This document shows positions 45,463 through 56,236 of a stretch of 64,000 nucleotides of DNA, piece by piece. Both the position numbers and the translations under genes were made by a program. Position 1 is the stretch's first letter, and every line of letters starts with the position of its first letter. The DNA comes from Halichondria panicea (lineage: Eukaryota; Porifera; Demospongiae; Suberitida; Halichondriidae), in assembly GCF_963675165.1 (NCBI RefSeq), contig NC_087390.1, positions 2,432,001-2,496,000 on the forward strand, in the 5' to 3' direction. The notes beneath the pieces were generated by a model. The model ran no database searches, was not told the origin of the DNA, and worked only from the letters and a program-made list of their open reading frames with translations.

Positions 45463-48400
45463 ATGAGTACACTAGTGTGTGTAAGCTGTCAAGAGTATGT
45501 GTTCCACGATCCATACCAATGTGATTGTGGAGACAGACTCTGTAGCAAGTGTTATAACTCCTATGTTGAGAGGTAAGACTGCATCCGATGTACTGCTGTA
45601 CGTATAACAGTGCTAATTATAAAGTAAGGTGACTCCAACTTGGTATAATGAAACTAAATTTCATGCAAATAATCAGAATTCCGAGACTGTACATGTATAT
45701 GTACATAGCTACCGTATTCACCCGAATTACCGGGACACTCTATTCTAAGGGACACTTCGGACTTACGTAATTTTTTTCATTCTATATTAAGGAACAACAG
45801 GAAATGTAAATATTTTTAGACGTCCCGATCTAATTAGAACGAAAATGAGCATGTTAGCTCAATAGAGACTCGAAACTCTCTGGATTCTACTCTCTGGCAC
45901 CGTAATATGTCACTGACGGTTGAAGACACCTTTGTAGACATGGAACCCGCGTACACAGCTTCTAAACTGCACGAAAGACATTTTAGCTGCAGAGCTAGCC
46001 TCGGCCTGGAATCGAGGCCGTGTACGTACCTTAAATGGGGAAATATTCGTTCTAATTACTACGGGACACCCTAATACAAGGGACACTTCGACTTTAACGT
46101 AATTTTTCTTGCTCTATTCCAAGGGACACTGCAAGCCGTAATTATTTTTTTGTGTCCCGGTAATTCGGGTGAATACGGTATATGTGGCATAGACGATGTA
46201 AATAAGGTGATATGTTGATCATCGACTGTCGTTTTTATTTTCTGCAGAGCCCAGAAGAAGTTCGTCTGTTCATCCTGCAATGAAGAGAACATTGTGGCCA
46301 ACTGTTTCCGAGACAAGGCAGTAGAGTACGAGCTTCGGAACGCCACCCTCAATTGCCTGAACCAGTCCTGTCCCTGGGAGGGGGAGAGCAGGTTCTATCA
46401 GGTAATTAAAATGCTACGGTGTGCAGCATGGTAGCAGTACTGTCTGCACAGTGAGTAATCCTCATTTAGTGATGTCGATCAGGTGCATGCAGCATTGTAC
46501 TAGGACCTAGTGAATACCGTATAGCGGGTATATTTCGAGGGTGTAAATTCGTGATTTTCACGGATTAAGCATGTTTTGCGAACATTTATAACTGCAAATT
46601 TAATAAAAAGGCTACTATTCCACGAAAATTAAATCCGCAAAGACCTCTCCAAGGCATTTCCGCAAAAATTATTTTCCCCAAAACCCAAAACCACCTACTC
46701 TTTGCCGTATTAATTTTGTTGCCATTGTGGTTTGGGGAAGCCCAACAATTTCTACAAGAGGCACCACAGGTCTCTTACTTGGATTCATTTGTACCGGCCT
46801 GCCTGGTCCATAAATTGATATACCCTCGAAATATACCCGATATACGGTACTTGACTAATTAAAGCACCGTGGGGCATGTGTCAAAGCTCGTTGTTATGTT
46901 GAGGCTATAACATAGAAACACACCACTTTGGTACAAACTCAGAACCGCACAGACAGACTAATATCCCGCGCATGGCGCCACGGCACGTCTCTGGTTAATA
47001 ACTTATACTATAAATTGTGGGTGGTTTCTGTGTTTCTGTAGGAGCATAAGAATTCGTGCAAGTTTGGATCAGTACAATGCCCCAACTCAATATACGGTTG
47101 TAAAGAGAAACTGATTAGAAGTCAATTACAGGACCACTTCAACAATAAATGCAACTTTAACCCGATCACTTGTCGATGGTGTGGACAACGCACCCTCAAT
47201 GAAGACGTAAGTTATTCTTGTACTCAATCCTTTAATACTCTCAAAGCAATACAGCAACTTACTTATACATTTTTCAACAACGTCATTTCCTGTTTTATAA
47301 TACTAATACTAATGAGGTTGTTTAGTTAATGATATTTACCAACTCTCCCACAGATGATCAAGCATACTAAAACAGTGTGCACTCACCAAGTAAAAGAATG
47401 CGACTACAAAGACTTGGGGTGCACCTACAAGGTATTTGCTATGATAATTAAGTACTCGCGTATAATTATAATACTCTGCTGCAGGGTACCATCAAGGAAC
47501 TAACGAAACATGCGAAGGAGTACCCTGCATATCACAATGAACTACTGAAAATGGCCAACAAAGAAATAAAGCAATCTCTTGAGCACCAAATTGCCTTAAT
47601 AGACAACAAAACAGACGCTCTGAAGTCGGAAATTAGCAAAATTCGATCTGAGGTGCATTCACGACTACAACCAGTAACAGATGCTGTGGTCAAAGCTGAG
47701 TCAGCAATTATCCAGCTACAAGATGAACTCAGTGAGGTATCTTTGCTATTACAAATACTTCAAGCAGCCAGTTACGATGGAATATTCATTTGGAAGATCC
47801 CTGAAGTCACTAGGAGAAGACAAGAAGCTAGAACTGGGAAAACTGTCTCTCTGGATGGTCATTTTTTACAAACGCTTCAAGTTACATTGCCCTCCAAACT
47901 AAAGCGAGCTATGGAAGATGAACTGCTTAAACTTAAAGTCGGTAAGAAAGGGTATTAACAATAAGTAATTCATGGGGAGCACCTTTGTAAGGCAATATTG
48001 CCTATAATTTTATGAGACCCTTTCCCATGCGGATAAACTTATTCAATTCCAAACCTAGAGTCATGTTTTTTGCATTGCATTAGATTTTGTCATTTTTAGA
48101 TTTGAGACATTTGGTCGAAGACTTGAGACCGCTGGCTGCGCAATGGAGGTCACTAGGAGTGCATCTTGGAGTGCCCCCTAAAGAGCTCGACTGCATTGAG
48201 AGCCGAGTGGCCACTCCTGAAAACTGTTTCGCTCGAGTGCTGGATCGATTTCTCTCCACCCACCCACACACTGGCGCTGATGACAGGAGACTGTGTACAG
48301 AGGTCATCATTGAGGCTCTGAGATTTCCGGCTGTAGCCAAGGGCAACCTCTCTAGAGACATCGAGAGTGGAAAAATCAGTAAGTCGAGAATTGTTAGTAC

Positions 48401-49542
48401 AGGCATTGTGGTTGTTAAAATCAGTGTAAAGGGTACATGAAATTCATTACCCAGTAGGTTGTGTAAGGATTGGCTGAGCGTATGTAATTTTTACCTCGTG
48501 CATGCACAGCGCGCAGCAGGGGTAGAGTGATTAGTGTGTGTGTGGACACAAAATGAGCTGTTTGAGCGCACTAGATATTTTCATGGTCTTCTTTAACTGC
48601 TAATGAGACAGTAGTTGAGGCTAGTTATATAGTTGAAACTTGTAGGCGATATTCGAAAGCGACAAACAAGTTTTCTAATCGTTGCTTTATAGATTCACAA
48701 TCATTCCCCATAATTTTATCTCATTATGGGGATATACTACTGTGATAAGGTCATTACGGTAAAAAGTAAAAAGTCATTATATTCTTTTTTACTGCTTTGC
48801 GCGTGCAATGTTGCTCAACGCACAGGGTGAATGCTCTTGAGCATCTTATATTTCACAGTTTTAAGCTCAGTAATAATGATTGTGTTATACATACTTTATA
48901 CAGGACCATTTGTATACAATCTCTCAAAATCATACCCTCTCCCCACCCCAATCAGATCTTGTGTACACAGTACGTGGCCTTTTCCGAATTCTAGGCTGTT
49001 GCACAGCTCAATGGCAACAGTTTGCACTAGCACTGGGTATAAGCCCTGATTTCACTGACGGTCTAAGAATTGAGCAACATAACGTGAGTCAGTACTTTTC
49101 AGACATGCTGAGGTATTGGCTGGAAAATAGTGAGTGTTGTGTGGCTGATTTGGTGGACGCTATAAGGCATCTGGGTCATAGGAACCTTGCTGACAAGATA
49201 CAAGAAGAGTATCGTGGTAAGGCTTCAATTTATACACCTTATGTATGTCAAATTAATTATTTCATAGGGAAATGTCTGGTAGTAAACGCACAAGATACAA
49301 GAACATATCTTTGAAGATACATGTAAGATAATTGAAGTCACCATGCAGATCACCAAAAGACTATGTCTATAATTATATGCAATAATTATATAATTATAAC
49401 ATCATTATCATTTATGTATTTTAATTTTGCAATGTGCAGTGCCTTTATTTTTTATGAATCATGCAAAACTTATTAATACAAAAACTGAATGTTCAGATAA
49501 TCTACCTATCTACTATTGTTCATGGTGACCACAGTCGTGTAG
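45463..49542 (+). CDS. TRAF-type RING protein with two death domains (copy 2)
   Basis: Exons 45463-45572, 46248-46401, 47042-47206, 47354-47431, 47485-47941, 48100-48378, 48956-49216 and 49535-49542 join in frame to about 503 residues. The fourth exon of the other genes (zinc finger with ALDYCPNGCGER) is deleted; as it is 78 nt the frame is kept, leaving one finger fewer. RING (CGD form), coiled coil, truncated MATH start and two death domains (residues about 322-414 and 415-501) match the gene at 32884. TRTLN replaces QHTLN at the end of exon 3 as in the third copy. Introns 1 and 2 hold MITEs (45712, 46517). The last two-codon exon is inferred from phase. No stop or shift seen in the exons, so probably functional. 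Confidence 0.83.
45712..46178. mobile_element. TA-flanked MITE in intron 1, CCGTATTCACCCGAATTACC ends
   Basis: 467 bp. The left arm CCGTATTCACCCGAATTACC pairs with GGTAATTCGGGTGAATACGG at the right. TA flanks both sides. 'ctctattc.aagggacac' is repeated inside. A short TAGCCTCG..CGAGGCC palindrome sits at about 45999-46019. Confidence 0.87.
46517..46847. mobile_element. TA-flanked MITE in intron 2, CCGTATAGCGGGTATATTTC ends
   Basis: 331 bp. The ends CCGTATAGCGGGTATATTTC and GAAATATACCCGATATACGG pair with one mismatch. TA on both sides. The same insertion is present at 51731-52061 in the third copy, so it predates that duplication. Confidence 0.87.
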
Positions 49543-49689
49543 AGGGGCTTGTTGAGGGAGTAAGTGTCCACCACCACACAACGAAACAGTCGGTCATACT
49601 GAGCGCGACCCTTGTCCAATTGGAAGAAGAAGATGACCAGTGGAATCACCAGACTAACTGTACTCTTGAAGAGAGAGCGTCCCATACAC
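49505..49689 (-). CDS. Possible - strand exon with hydrophobic segment (copy 2 of 3)
   Basis: Same frame as 36677-36860 (VSLVIPLVIFFFQLDKGRAQ). It keeps the frame with mostly silent changes; the competing - strand frame has a stop here. Function unknown. Confidence 0.38.
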
Positions 49690-50955
49690 CTGTATATATG
49701 TGTAGGTGGAAGGGGGATACTGTAACAAATTTCATAAGTTGATATATATTGTGATAGTACTTAGGAAAAGGGCCCTTAACGCGGCAATAATTAAATTAAG
49801 CTACAGGCCAATTTAGTAGAAATGAAAAACATGGGCAAAAAAAAGTTTTTTTCACAGGTGCTAACTTCAACCCTTCCTCTACCTACCTGTAAAAATTTGG
49901 GTCTCTACGAAGCTTTAATCAGCTGTAAAAGCACTAAGCGAGCTAATCACGGACAAAACTTACTTCAGATAGTTAGTTGCAGCAGATTCAGTCGTGTTTT
50001 AGTTGAATTTGCAGCTCTTTTCATACAGCTATAGCTCTTTTTTCAACTCTGTCTAACTCATTGACAGCGTGGCAATGAGTGTCCCAGAAAAAGTCCGCAT
50101 ACTAACCGTAAACTACGGTCGTTTCATATCCATGTAATTTATATGTTTTGATAGTGCATAGGCGTAGGAACCAGGGGGGCAAGGGGGGCAGTTGCCCCCC
50201 TCAGCCAAATATTTTGCTTTTTCGCCCCCCTTAGCCAGCACTGCTCTCTAATTGAAAAAATATTGTGAGCATGTGGCAAAAATAACAATGTATCAGGCAA
50301 TGTATGTTTGCCCCCCTTAGGTAAAACATCTTCCTACCCCTATGCAGTGCATTTGCTTTCCTCACCATATTTTTATGAAGTAGGTTGGTGCATGTATCTA
50401 ATTAAAAGGAGAATCGTCCCATGTAACCACCAAACTACATCTGATGTATTTTTAATTTCATTATTAATCTAGATTCTACTCCTTAACAACGTAACAAACA
50501 TTACAAAATGTCAGTGATCATCATAATATGTATTATACACAGGCTGTTGAGTCAACAGAAGCCTTTAATGTCTGAAATGAAAATTTCAGCCATGGCACCC
50601 AAGGTGATAATTTATTATTATACTATGCTGTATTATAAGAAACTTTGTTGTTCTTCACTGCAGTGCGTGGCCTTGTTAACAATAACAAGTGAACAATTTG
50701 GTGGAACTTGTCCAAAAATCAAGTATGAACTACCCGGCAACTAGAGTAGCGCTCAGGGCCACCGTAGTAAAAGGATGAGTAAAGGCAGCTCTGATGTACA
50801 CGCCCATAATTATAACACCGCCCACTTGTTCACGTACGTATACTCATACTGGATTCTGCATATCCTGTCTCTGATACAAAGTCAGATGAGACATACATAG
50901 TGAGTTGTGCCCTCCTCTCTAGCTAGCTCTGTAGAAGCTACAAGTTTAAGTACAG
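49690..50955. other. Spacer with a MITE, no gene recognised
   Basis: Contains the element at 50156-50345. From about 50770 onward the sequence matches 44510-44680 ('aaggcagctctgatgtacac', 'cataattataacaccgccca'), the region before the MNTL-type first exons. A short open frame at 50508-50744 looks random. Confidence 0.5.
50156..50345. mobile_element. MITE with GCATAGGCGTAGGAA ends
   Basis: GCATAGGCGTAGGAA at the left pairs with TTCCTACCCCTATGC at the right (one mismatch). 'agtgca' lies on both sides, partly inside the ends. The interior is 'ggggggca' and 'tgcccccc' rich. Related in style to the element at 11227. Confidence 0.75.
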
Positions 50956-50963
50956 TATAAAAG
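50956..50963 (+). promoter_or_regulatory. TATA box of third TRAF-death copy
   Basis: TATAAAAG 68 bp before the ATG at 51024, in the same context as at 44620. Confidence 0.63.
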
Positions 50964-51023
50964 TAGCTTGCTAGATCATGAGTCTAAAATCTATTAAGTT
51001 CAATATAGTGGTAGTCAAAGCCA

Positions 51024-54000
51024 ATGAATACACTAGTGTGCGTAAGCTGTCAAGAGTACTTGTTCCATGATCCCTACCAATGTGACTGTGGAGACAGACT
51101 GTGTAGCAAGTGCTACAACTCTTATGTTGAGAGGTAAAACTGCAGTAAACTAATGAATGATTGCAGTAATAATTTTAGCACCATGATGATGAGACTGAGT
51201 GTCTAAATATGAAATATGCAGGCACAAGCACGAACTAAACACGAGGGCGAGTTACCTGTATAATGCATAAAACACGAGGATTCTCATCTTATAATTGTGT
51301 GTTTTATATCACGATCATCCCTTACCAAATCATGCCTCGAGGCTTCCCGACTGCATTAATAAACAACACGGAAGAGACAACTTTTATTATTCCCTTGTTA
51401 CCTTTACACCCTGTTACCTTAACAATGTGATATTCATGATCACGTGTTATCTTATTTTCTTCAGCGGCCAGAAGAAGTTCATCTGTTCATCCTGCAATGA
51501 AGAGAACATCGTGGCCAACTGTTTCCGAGACAAGGCAGTGGAGTACGAGCTTCGGAACACCACCCTTAAGTGCCTGAACCAGTCCTGTCCCTGGGAGGGG
51601 GAGAGCAGGTTCTATCAGGTAATTAAAATGCTACGGTGTGCAGCATGGTAGCAGTACTGTCTGCACAGTGAGTAATCCTCATTTAGTGATGTCGATCAGG
51701 TGCATGCATTGTACTAGGATCTAGTGAATACCGTATAGCGGGTATATTTCGAGGGTGTAAATTTGTGATTAAGCATGTACTGCGAACATTTATAACTGCA
51801 AATTTAATAAAAAGGCTACTATTCCACGAAAATTAAATCCGCGAAGACCTTTCCAAGGCATTTCCGCAAAAATTATTTTTTTAACTCCCCCCAAAAGCCC
51901 AAAACCACCTACTCTTTGCCGTATTAATTTTGTTGCCATTGTGGTTTGGGGAAGCCCAACAATTTCTACAAGAGGCACCACAGGTCTCTTACTTGGATTC
52001 ATTTGTACCGGCCTGCCTAGTCCATAAATTGATATACCCTCGAAATATACCCGCTATACGGTACTTGACTAATTAAAGCACCGTGGGGCATGTGTCAAAG
52101 CTCGTTGTTATGTTGAGGCTACAAACTCAGAACCGCACAGACAGACTAATATCCCGCGCATGGCACCACGGCACGCCTCGGGTTAATAACTTATACTATA
52201 AATTGTGGGGGTTTCTGTGTTTCTGCAGGAGCATAAGAATTCGTGCAAGTTTGGAGCAGTACAATGCACCAACTCAATATACGGCTGTAAAGAGGAACTA
52301 ATTAGGAGTCAATTACAGGACCACCTCAACAATAAATGCAACTTTAACCCGATCACTTGTCGATGGTGTGGACAACGCACCCTCAATGAAGACGTAAGTT
52401 ATTCTTGTACTCGACCCTTTAATACTCTCAAAGCAATACAATGCAACTTACTTATACATTTTTTAACAACGTCATTTCCTGTTTTAATCATGAATAATAC
52501 TAATACTAATGAGGTTGTTTAGTTAATAATCTTTACCAACTCTCCCACAGATAATCAAGCATACTAAAACAGTGTGCACTCACCAAGTAAGGGAATGCGA
52601 CTACAAGGACTTGGGATGCACCTACAAGGTATTTGCTATGATAATTAAATACTCGCGTATAATTACAATACTCTGCTGCAGGGTACCATCAAGGAACTAA
52701 CGAAACATGCGAAGGAGTACCCTGCATATCACAATGAACTACTGAAAATGGCCAACAAAGAAATAAAGCAATCTCTTGAGCACCAAATTGCCTTAATAGA
52801 CAACAAAACAGACGCTCTGAAGTCGGAAATTAGCAAAATTCGATCTGAGGTGCATTCACGACTACAACCAGTAACAGATGCTGTGGTCAAAGCTGAGTCA
52901 GCAATTATCCAGCTACAAGATGAACTCAGTGAGGTATCTCTGCTATTACAAACACTTCAAGCAGCCAGTTTTACGATGGAACATTCATTTGGAAGATCCC
53001 TGAAGTCACTAGGAGAAGACAAGAAGCTAGAACGGAAAAAACTGCTTCTCTGGATGGTCACTTTTTACAAACACTTCAAGTAACATTGCCCTCCAAACTA
53101 AGGCGAGCTATGGAAGATGAACTGCTTAAACTTAAAGTCGGTAAGAAAGGGTATTAACAACAAGTAAACCCTAGCCATGTTTTTTCTGTTGCATTGTCAT
53201 TATTCAGATTTGAGACATTTGGTCGAAGACTTGAGACCATTGGCTGCACAATGGAGGTCATTAGGAGTGCATCTTGGAGTACCCTCTGAAGAGCTCGACT
53301 GCATTGAGAGCCGAGTGGCCACTCCTGAGAACTGTTTCACTCGAATACTTGAGCGATTCCTCTCCACCCACGCACACACTGACTCTTATGACAGTAGACG
53401 GTGTACGGAGATCATCATTGAGGCTCTGAGATTTATAGCAAAGGGCAACCTCTCTAGAGAAATTGAGAGTGGAAAAATCAGTAAGTTGAGAATTATTAGT
53501 ACTGGCATTGTCGGTGTAAAAAAAATTTTTTATTGTCGGTTGTAATTAGGATTGGCAGAGCGTTTGCATATAATTATAACAATAGTTAACTTCAGTAATA
53601 CTTTTTACAGGACCATTTGTATACAATCTCTCATAAATTCATACCCTCTCCCCACTCCAACCAGATCTTGTGTACACAGTACGTGGCCTTTTCCAAATTT
53701 TAGGCTGTTGCAGAGCTCAATGGCAACAGTTTGCACTAGCACTGGACATAAGCTCTGATTTTATTGACAGTCTAAAAATTGAGCAATGTAACGTGCGTCA
53801 GTACTTTTCAGACATGCTGAAGTATTGGCTGGAAAATGGTGAGTGTTGTGTGGCTGATTTGGTGGACGCTATAAGGCATCTGGATCATAGGAACCTTGCT
53901 AACAAGATACAAGAAGAGTACCGTGGTAAGGCTTCAATTTATACACCCTATGTATGTCAAATTAATTATTTCATAGGGAAATGTCTGGTAGTAAACGCAC

Positions 54001-54249
54001 AAGATACAAGAACATATCTTTGAAGATACATGCAAGATAATTGAAGTCACCATGCAGATCACCAAAAGACTATGTCTATAATTATATGCAATAATTATAT
54101 AATTATAACATCATTATCATTTATGTATTTGAATTTTGCAATGTGCAGTGCCTTTATTTTTTATGAATCATGCAAAACTTATTAATACAAAAACTGAATG
54201 TTCAGATAATCTACCTATCTACTATTTCATGGTGACCACAGTCGTGTAG
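51024..54249 (+). pseudogene. TRAF-death gene copy 3, frameshifted
   Basis: Exons 51024-51133, 51465-51618, 52229-52393, 52551-52628, 52682-53140, 53208-53480, 53665-53925 and 54242-54249 correspond one-to-one to the gene at 45463, including loss of the fourth zinc-finger exon. In the coiled-coil exon 'gccagttacgatgg' has become 'gccagttttacgatgg' (about 52964-52979), a 2-nt gain that leads to a stop at about 53083 before the death domains. Exon 5 starts IIKHT rather than MLKHT. Both death-domain exons remain open (the first is 6 nt shorter, in frame), so the lesion looks recent. A truncated RING/zinc-finger/coiled-coil protein of about 300 residues could still be made. A sequencing error is possible. 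Confidence 0.8.
51731..52061. mobile_element. TA-flanked MITE in intron 2 (same insertion as 46517)
   Basis: CCGTATAGCGGGTATATTTC and GAAATATACCCGCTATACGG pair perfectly. TA on both sides. Same position in the intron as in copy 2. Confidence 0.87.
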
Positions 54250-54396
54250 AGGGGCTTGTTGAGGGAGTAAGTGTCCACCACCACACAACGAAACAGTCGG
54301 TCGTACTGAGTGCGACCCTTGTCCAATTGGAAGAAGAAGATGACCAGTGGAATCACCAGACTCACTGTACTCTTGAAGAGAGAGCGTCCCATACAC
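54230..54396 (-). CDS. Possible - strand exon with hydrophobic segment (copy 3 of 3)
   Basis: Almost identical to the copy at 36677, in the same position after the second death-domain exon. The frame with VSLVIPLVIFFFQL is open. Function unknown. Confidence 0.35.
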
Positions 54397-54439
54397 CTGT
54401 ATATATAATGTGTGGGTGGAAGGGGGATATTGTAACACG

Positions 54440-56236
54440 ATTAGTGGATAAGTACAGAGTGCATGCTACAATTAAATGCTGGTCTTACAGGAAATTTATT
54501 TTATTTTTTAATACAGGTAGTCTCAGAGTTATAGAATGATTGCTTACACACTCACAATGGGAATGAGATGTTTCCAGCAGGCTCTACCTTGATAGAATAA
54601 CCGGGGAAGGTCCGAGTGAGGGAGGGGGGCGTGGCACATTGCCACACCCTTAGTCCCATCAGCCACTTGCCAGGGGTACACTTAACGACACATAGAAGCA
54701 GTGCCTGAGGGCAGAAGTTAAAAGAGAAAAGATTAAGGAGTGGTTTCTATGCATGAGTGGCTAGGACTACCTACGAGGGACATGTACAAACTCGTAATGG
54801 CCAGGTAGTACCCATGTCCCAAATAAACAATTGTGTAATACAACCCCATAAAAGACCAATGGGCAAAACCTATTGTAAAAAAACATAACTGTGTCTACTG
54901 ACGTACCTCTAATGAGATGTGGATAGCTCTGTGTAATAGAGTCGAGTACAAGAATAGTAAGAGAGTGTCCCTAGCATCAGTCAGATCCTCAAGAGTCTGT
55001 CGTCCCACATGTCCGAACCCTCGAAAATCAACTCAGGGACTCTATATGTGTGTGTGGAGGGGAAACTCTAAATTAGTGATCGTATGTAGTCCGTCATAGA
55101 GCTCAAGTACACATGTCGTATATAACAGCACTTTGCTACGCATGTACCTAATGCTATGTGAAGCCTAAGTATTATTACACTTGATAATGTACAATTTAAT
55201 ACAATAACATCTGTATTTCGGGCCTGGAAATGGTGGGGAAAACCCGCGAATGTAAATAGACTGACTATGCCAGCATCACATATGTACACGTAAGGCAGAA
55301 GGCAGTGCAGGTGTGCTAAAACAATTTTTTTCTGTAGCTAAGATTCATGTACAAGATTGGCACAAGGGAAAGAAAATTAAGAATAATTATTGTTACAGTC
55401 AAGTTAAAAAGATTGTACCTGACTTTCGTGGACGGCCAGGTCAATTGATGGTGTTGGCGTGTTTGAAAGCAAAGGTATAATTATAGATCGGGGCCTCTGA
55501 TGCACATTATGGTGGATCTTAGGAGTGAAAATTTTAGTCTACATCTTACCCAGTGGAAGGTGGAACTGTATGATCTTCCTTGCTTCTCATAATTAGTGGA
55601 GAAGCGATTATTTTGACACAAACGGCACCCCATAAATTCCTCCAGCAGCTTCTTCTCTCTAAACTCATTCGATAGCATTGGATCTGGGTGGAGTTGCGAT
55701 AGCATGTGGGTTGAACACCCTAACATCAAAATGCTCTGTCTATCTCTTCCCAAAAAGCTTTGTGCAACAATGTCCAAACGAGCACCCTATAGCTCTTCAC
55801 GATTGGGCTTTCACGATTTGGCTTTCACTTATTTCTAGCATAAGCTTTTTGACTTCACTATAATTATTTGAGAGTACACCTTCCTGAATCCACATCATCA
55901 AAGACATGCCATTTGCTGTATCATTTGCGGACAAAAAAACAGCATATCAATTTTGTGAACAGGAAAATGATCACAATTTAAAAAAAGTATTACATCTATC
56001 TACAATCAAGCTGTGTATGTACCAGTCTCTGCCAACTATCTCCAAACTACCCGAGACTGTCTCAGATTTAGTTCTATCACCCCTGTCCCGAAAAGAAACT
56101 GCTATTCACCTCATATATACCTCATATATATCCCTGATTTTCAAGGTTGCTGCTCTTGAGCTGGGTTATTAAGCTCCAATAAGCCTAAAAAGGCTTCAAA
56201 CTACTGCTAAATAATAGTAAATCCTGAGCAGAATCA
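54440..56236. other. Intergenic block, partner of 43.4-44.3 kb
   Basis: 55205-55870 matches 43440-44210, with a 35-bp gap ('ccaacctcttgtagacgatg' region missing) among other indels. The - strand frame with KLLEEFMGCRLCQ runs 55481-55777 without a stop but is broken in the partner. 54540-55200 shows nothing I recognise. No gene called. Confidence 0.45.

Noticed and set aside
55481..55777. A - strand frame of 98 residues with EEFMGCRLCQ as a real gene
   Set aside because: The duplicate at 43.4-44.3 kb breaks the frame, there are no convincing splice sites, and I recognise no family; left as an unresolved duplicated block.
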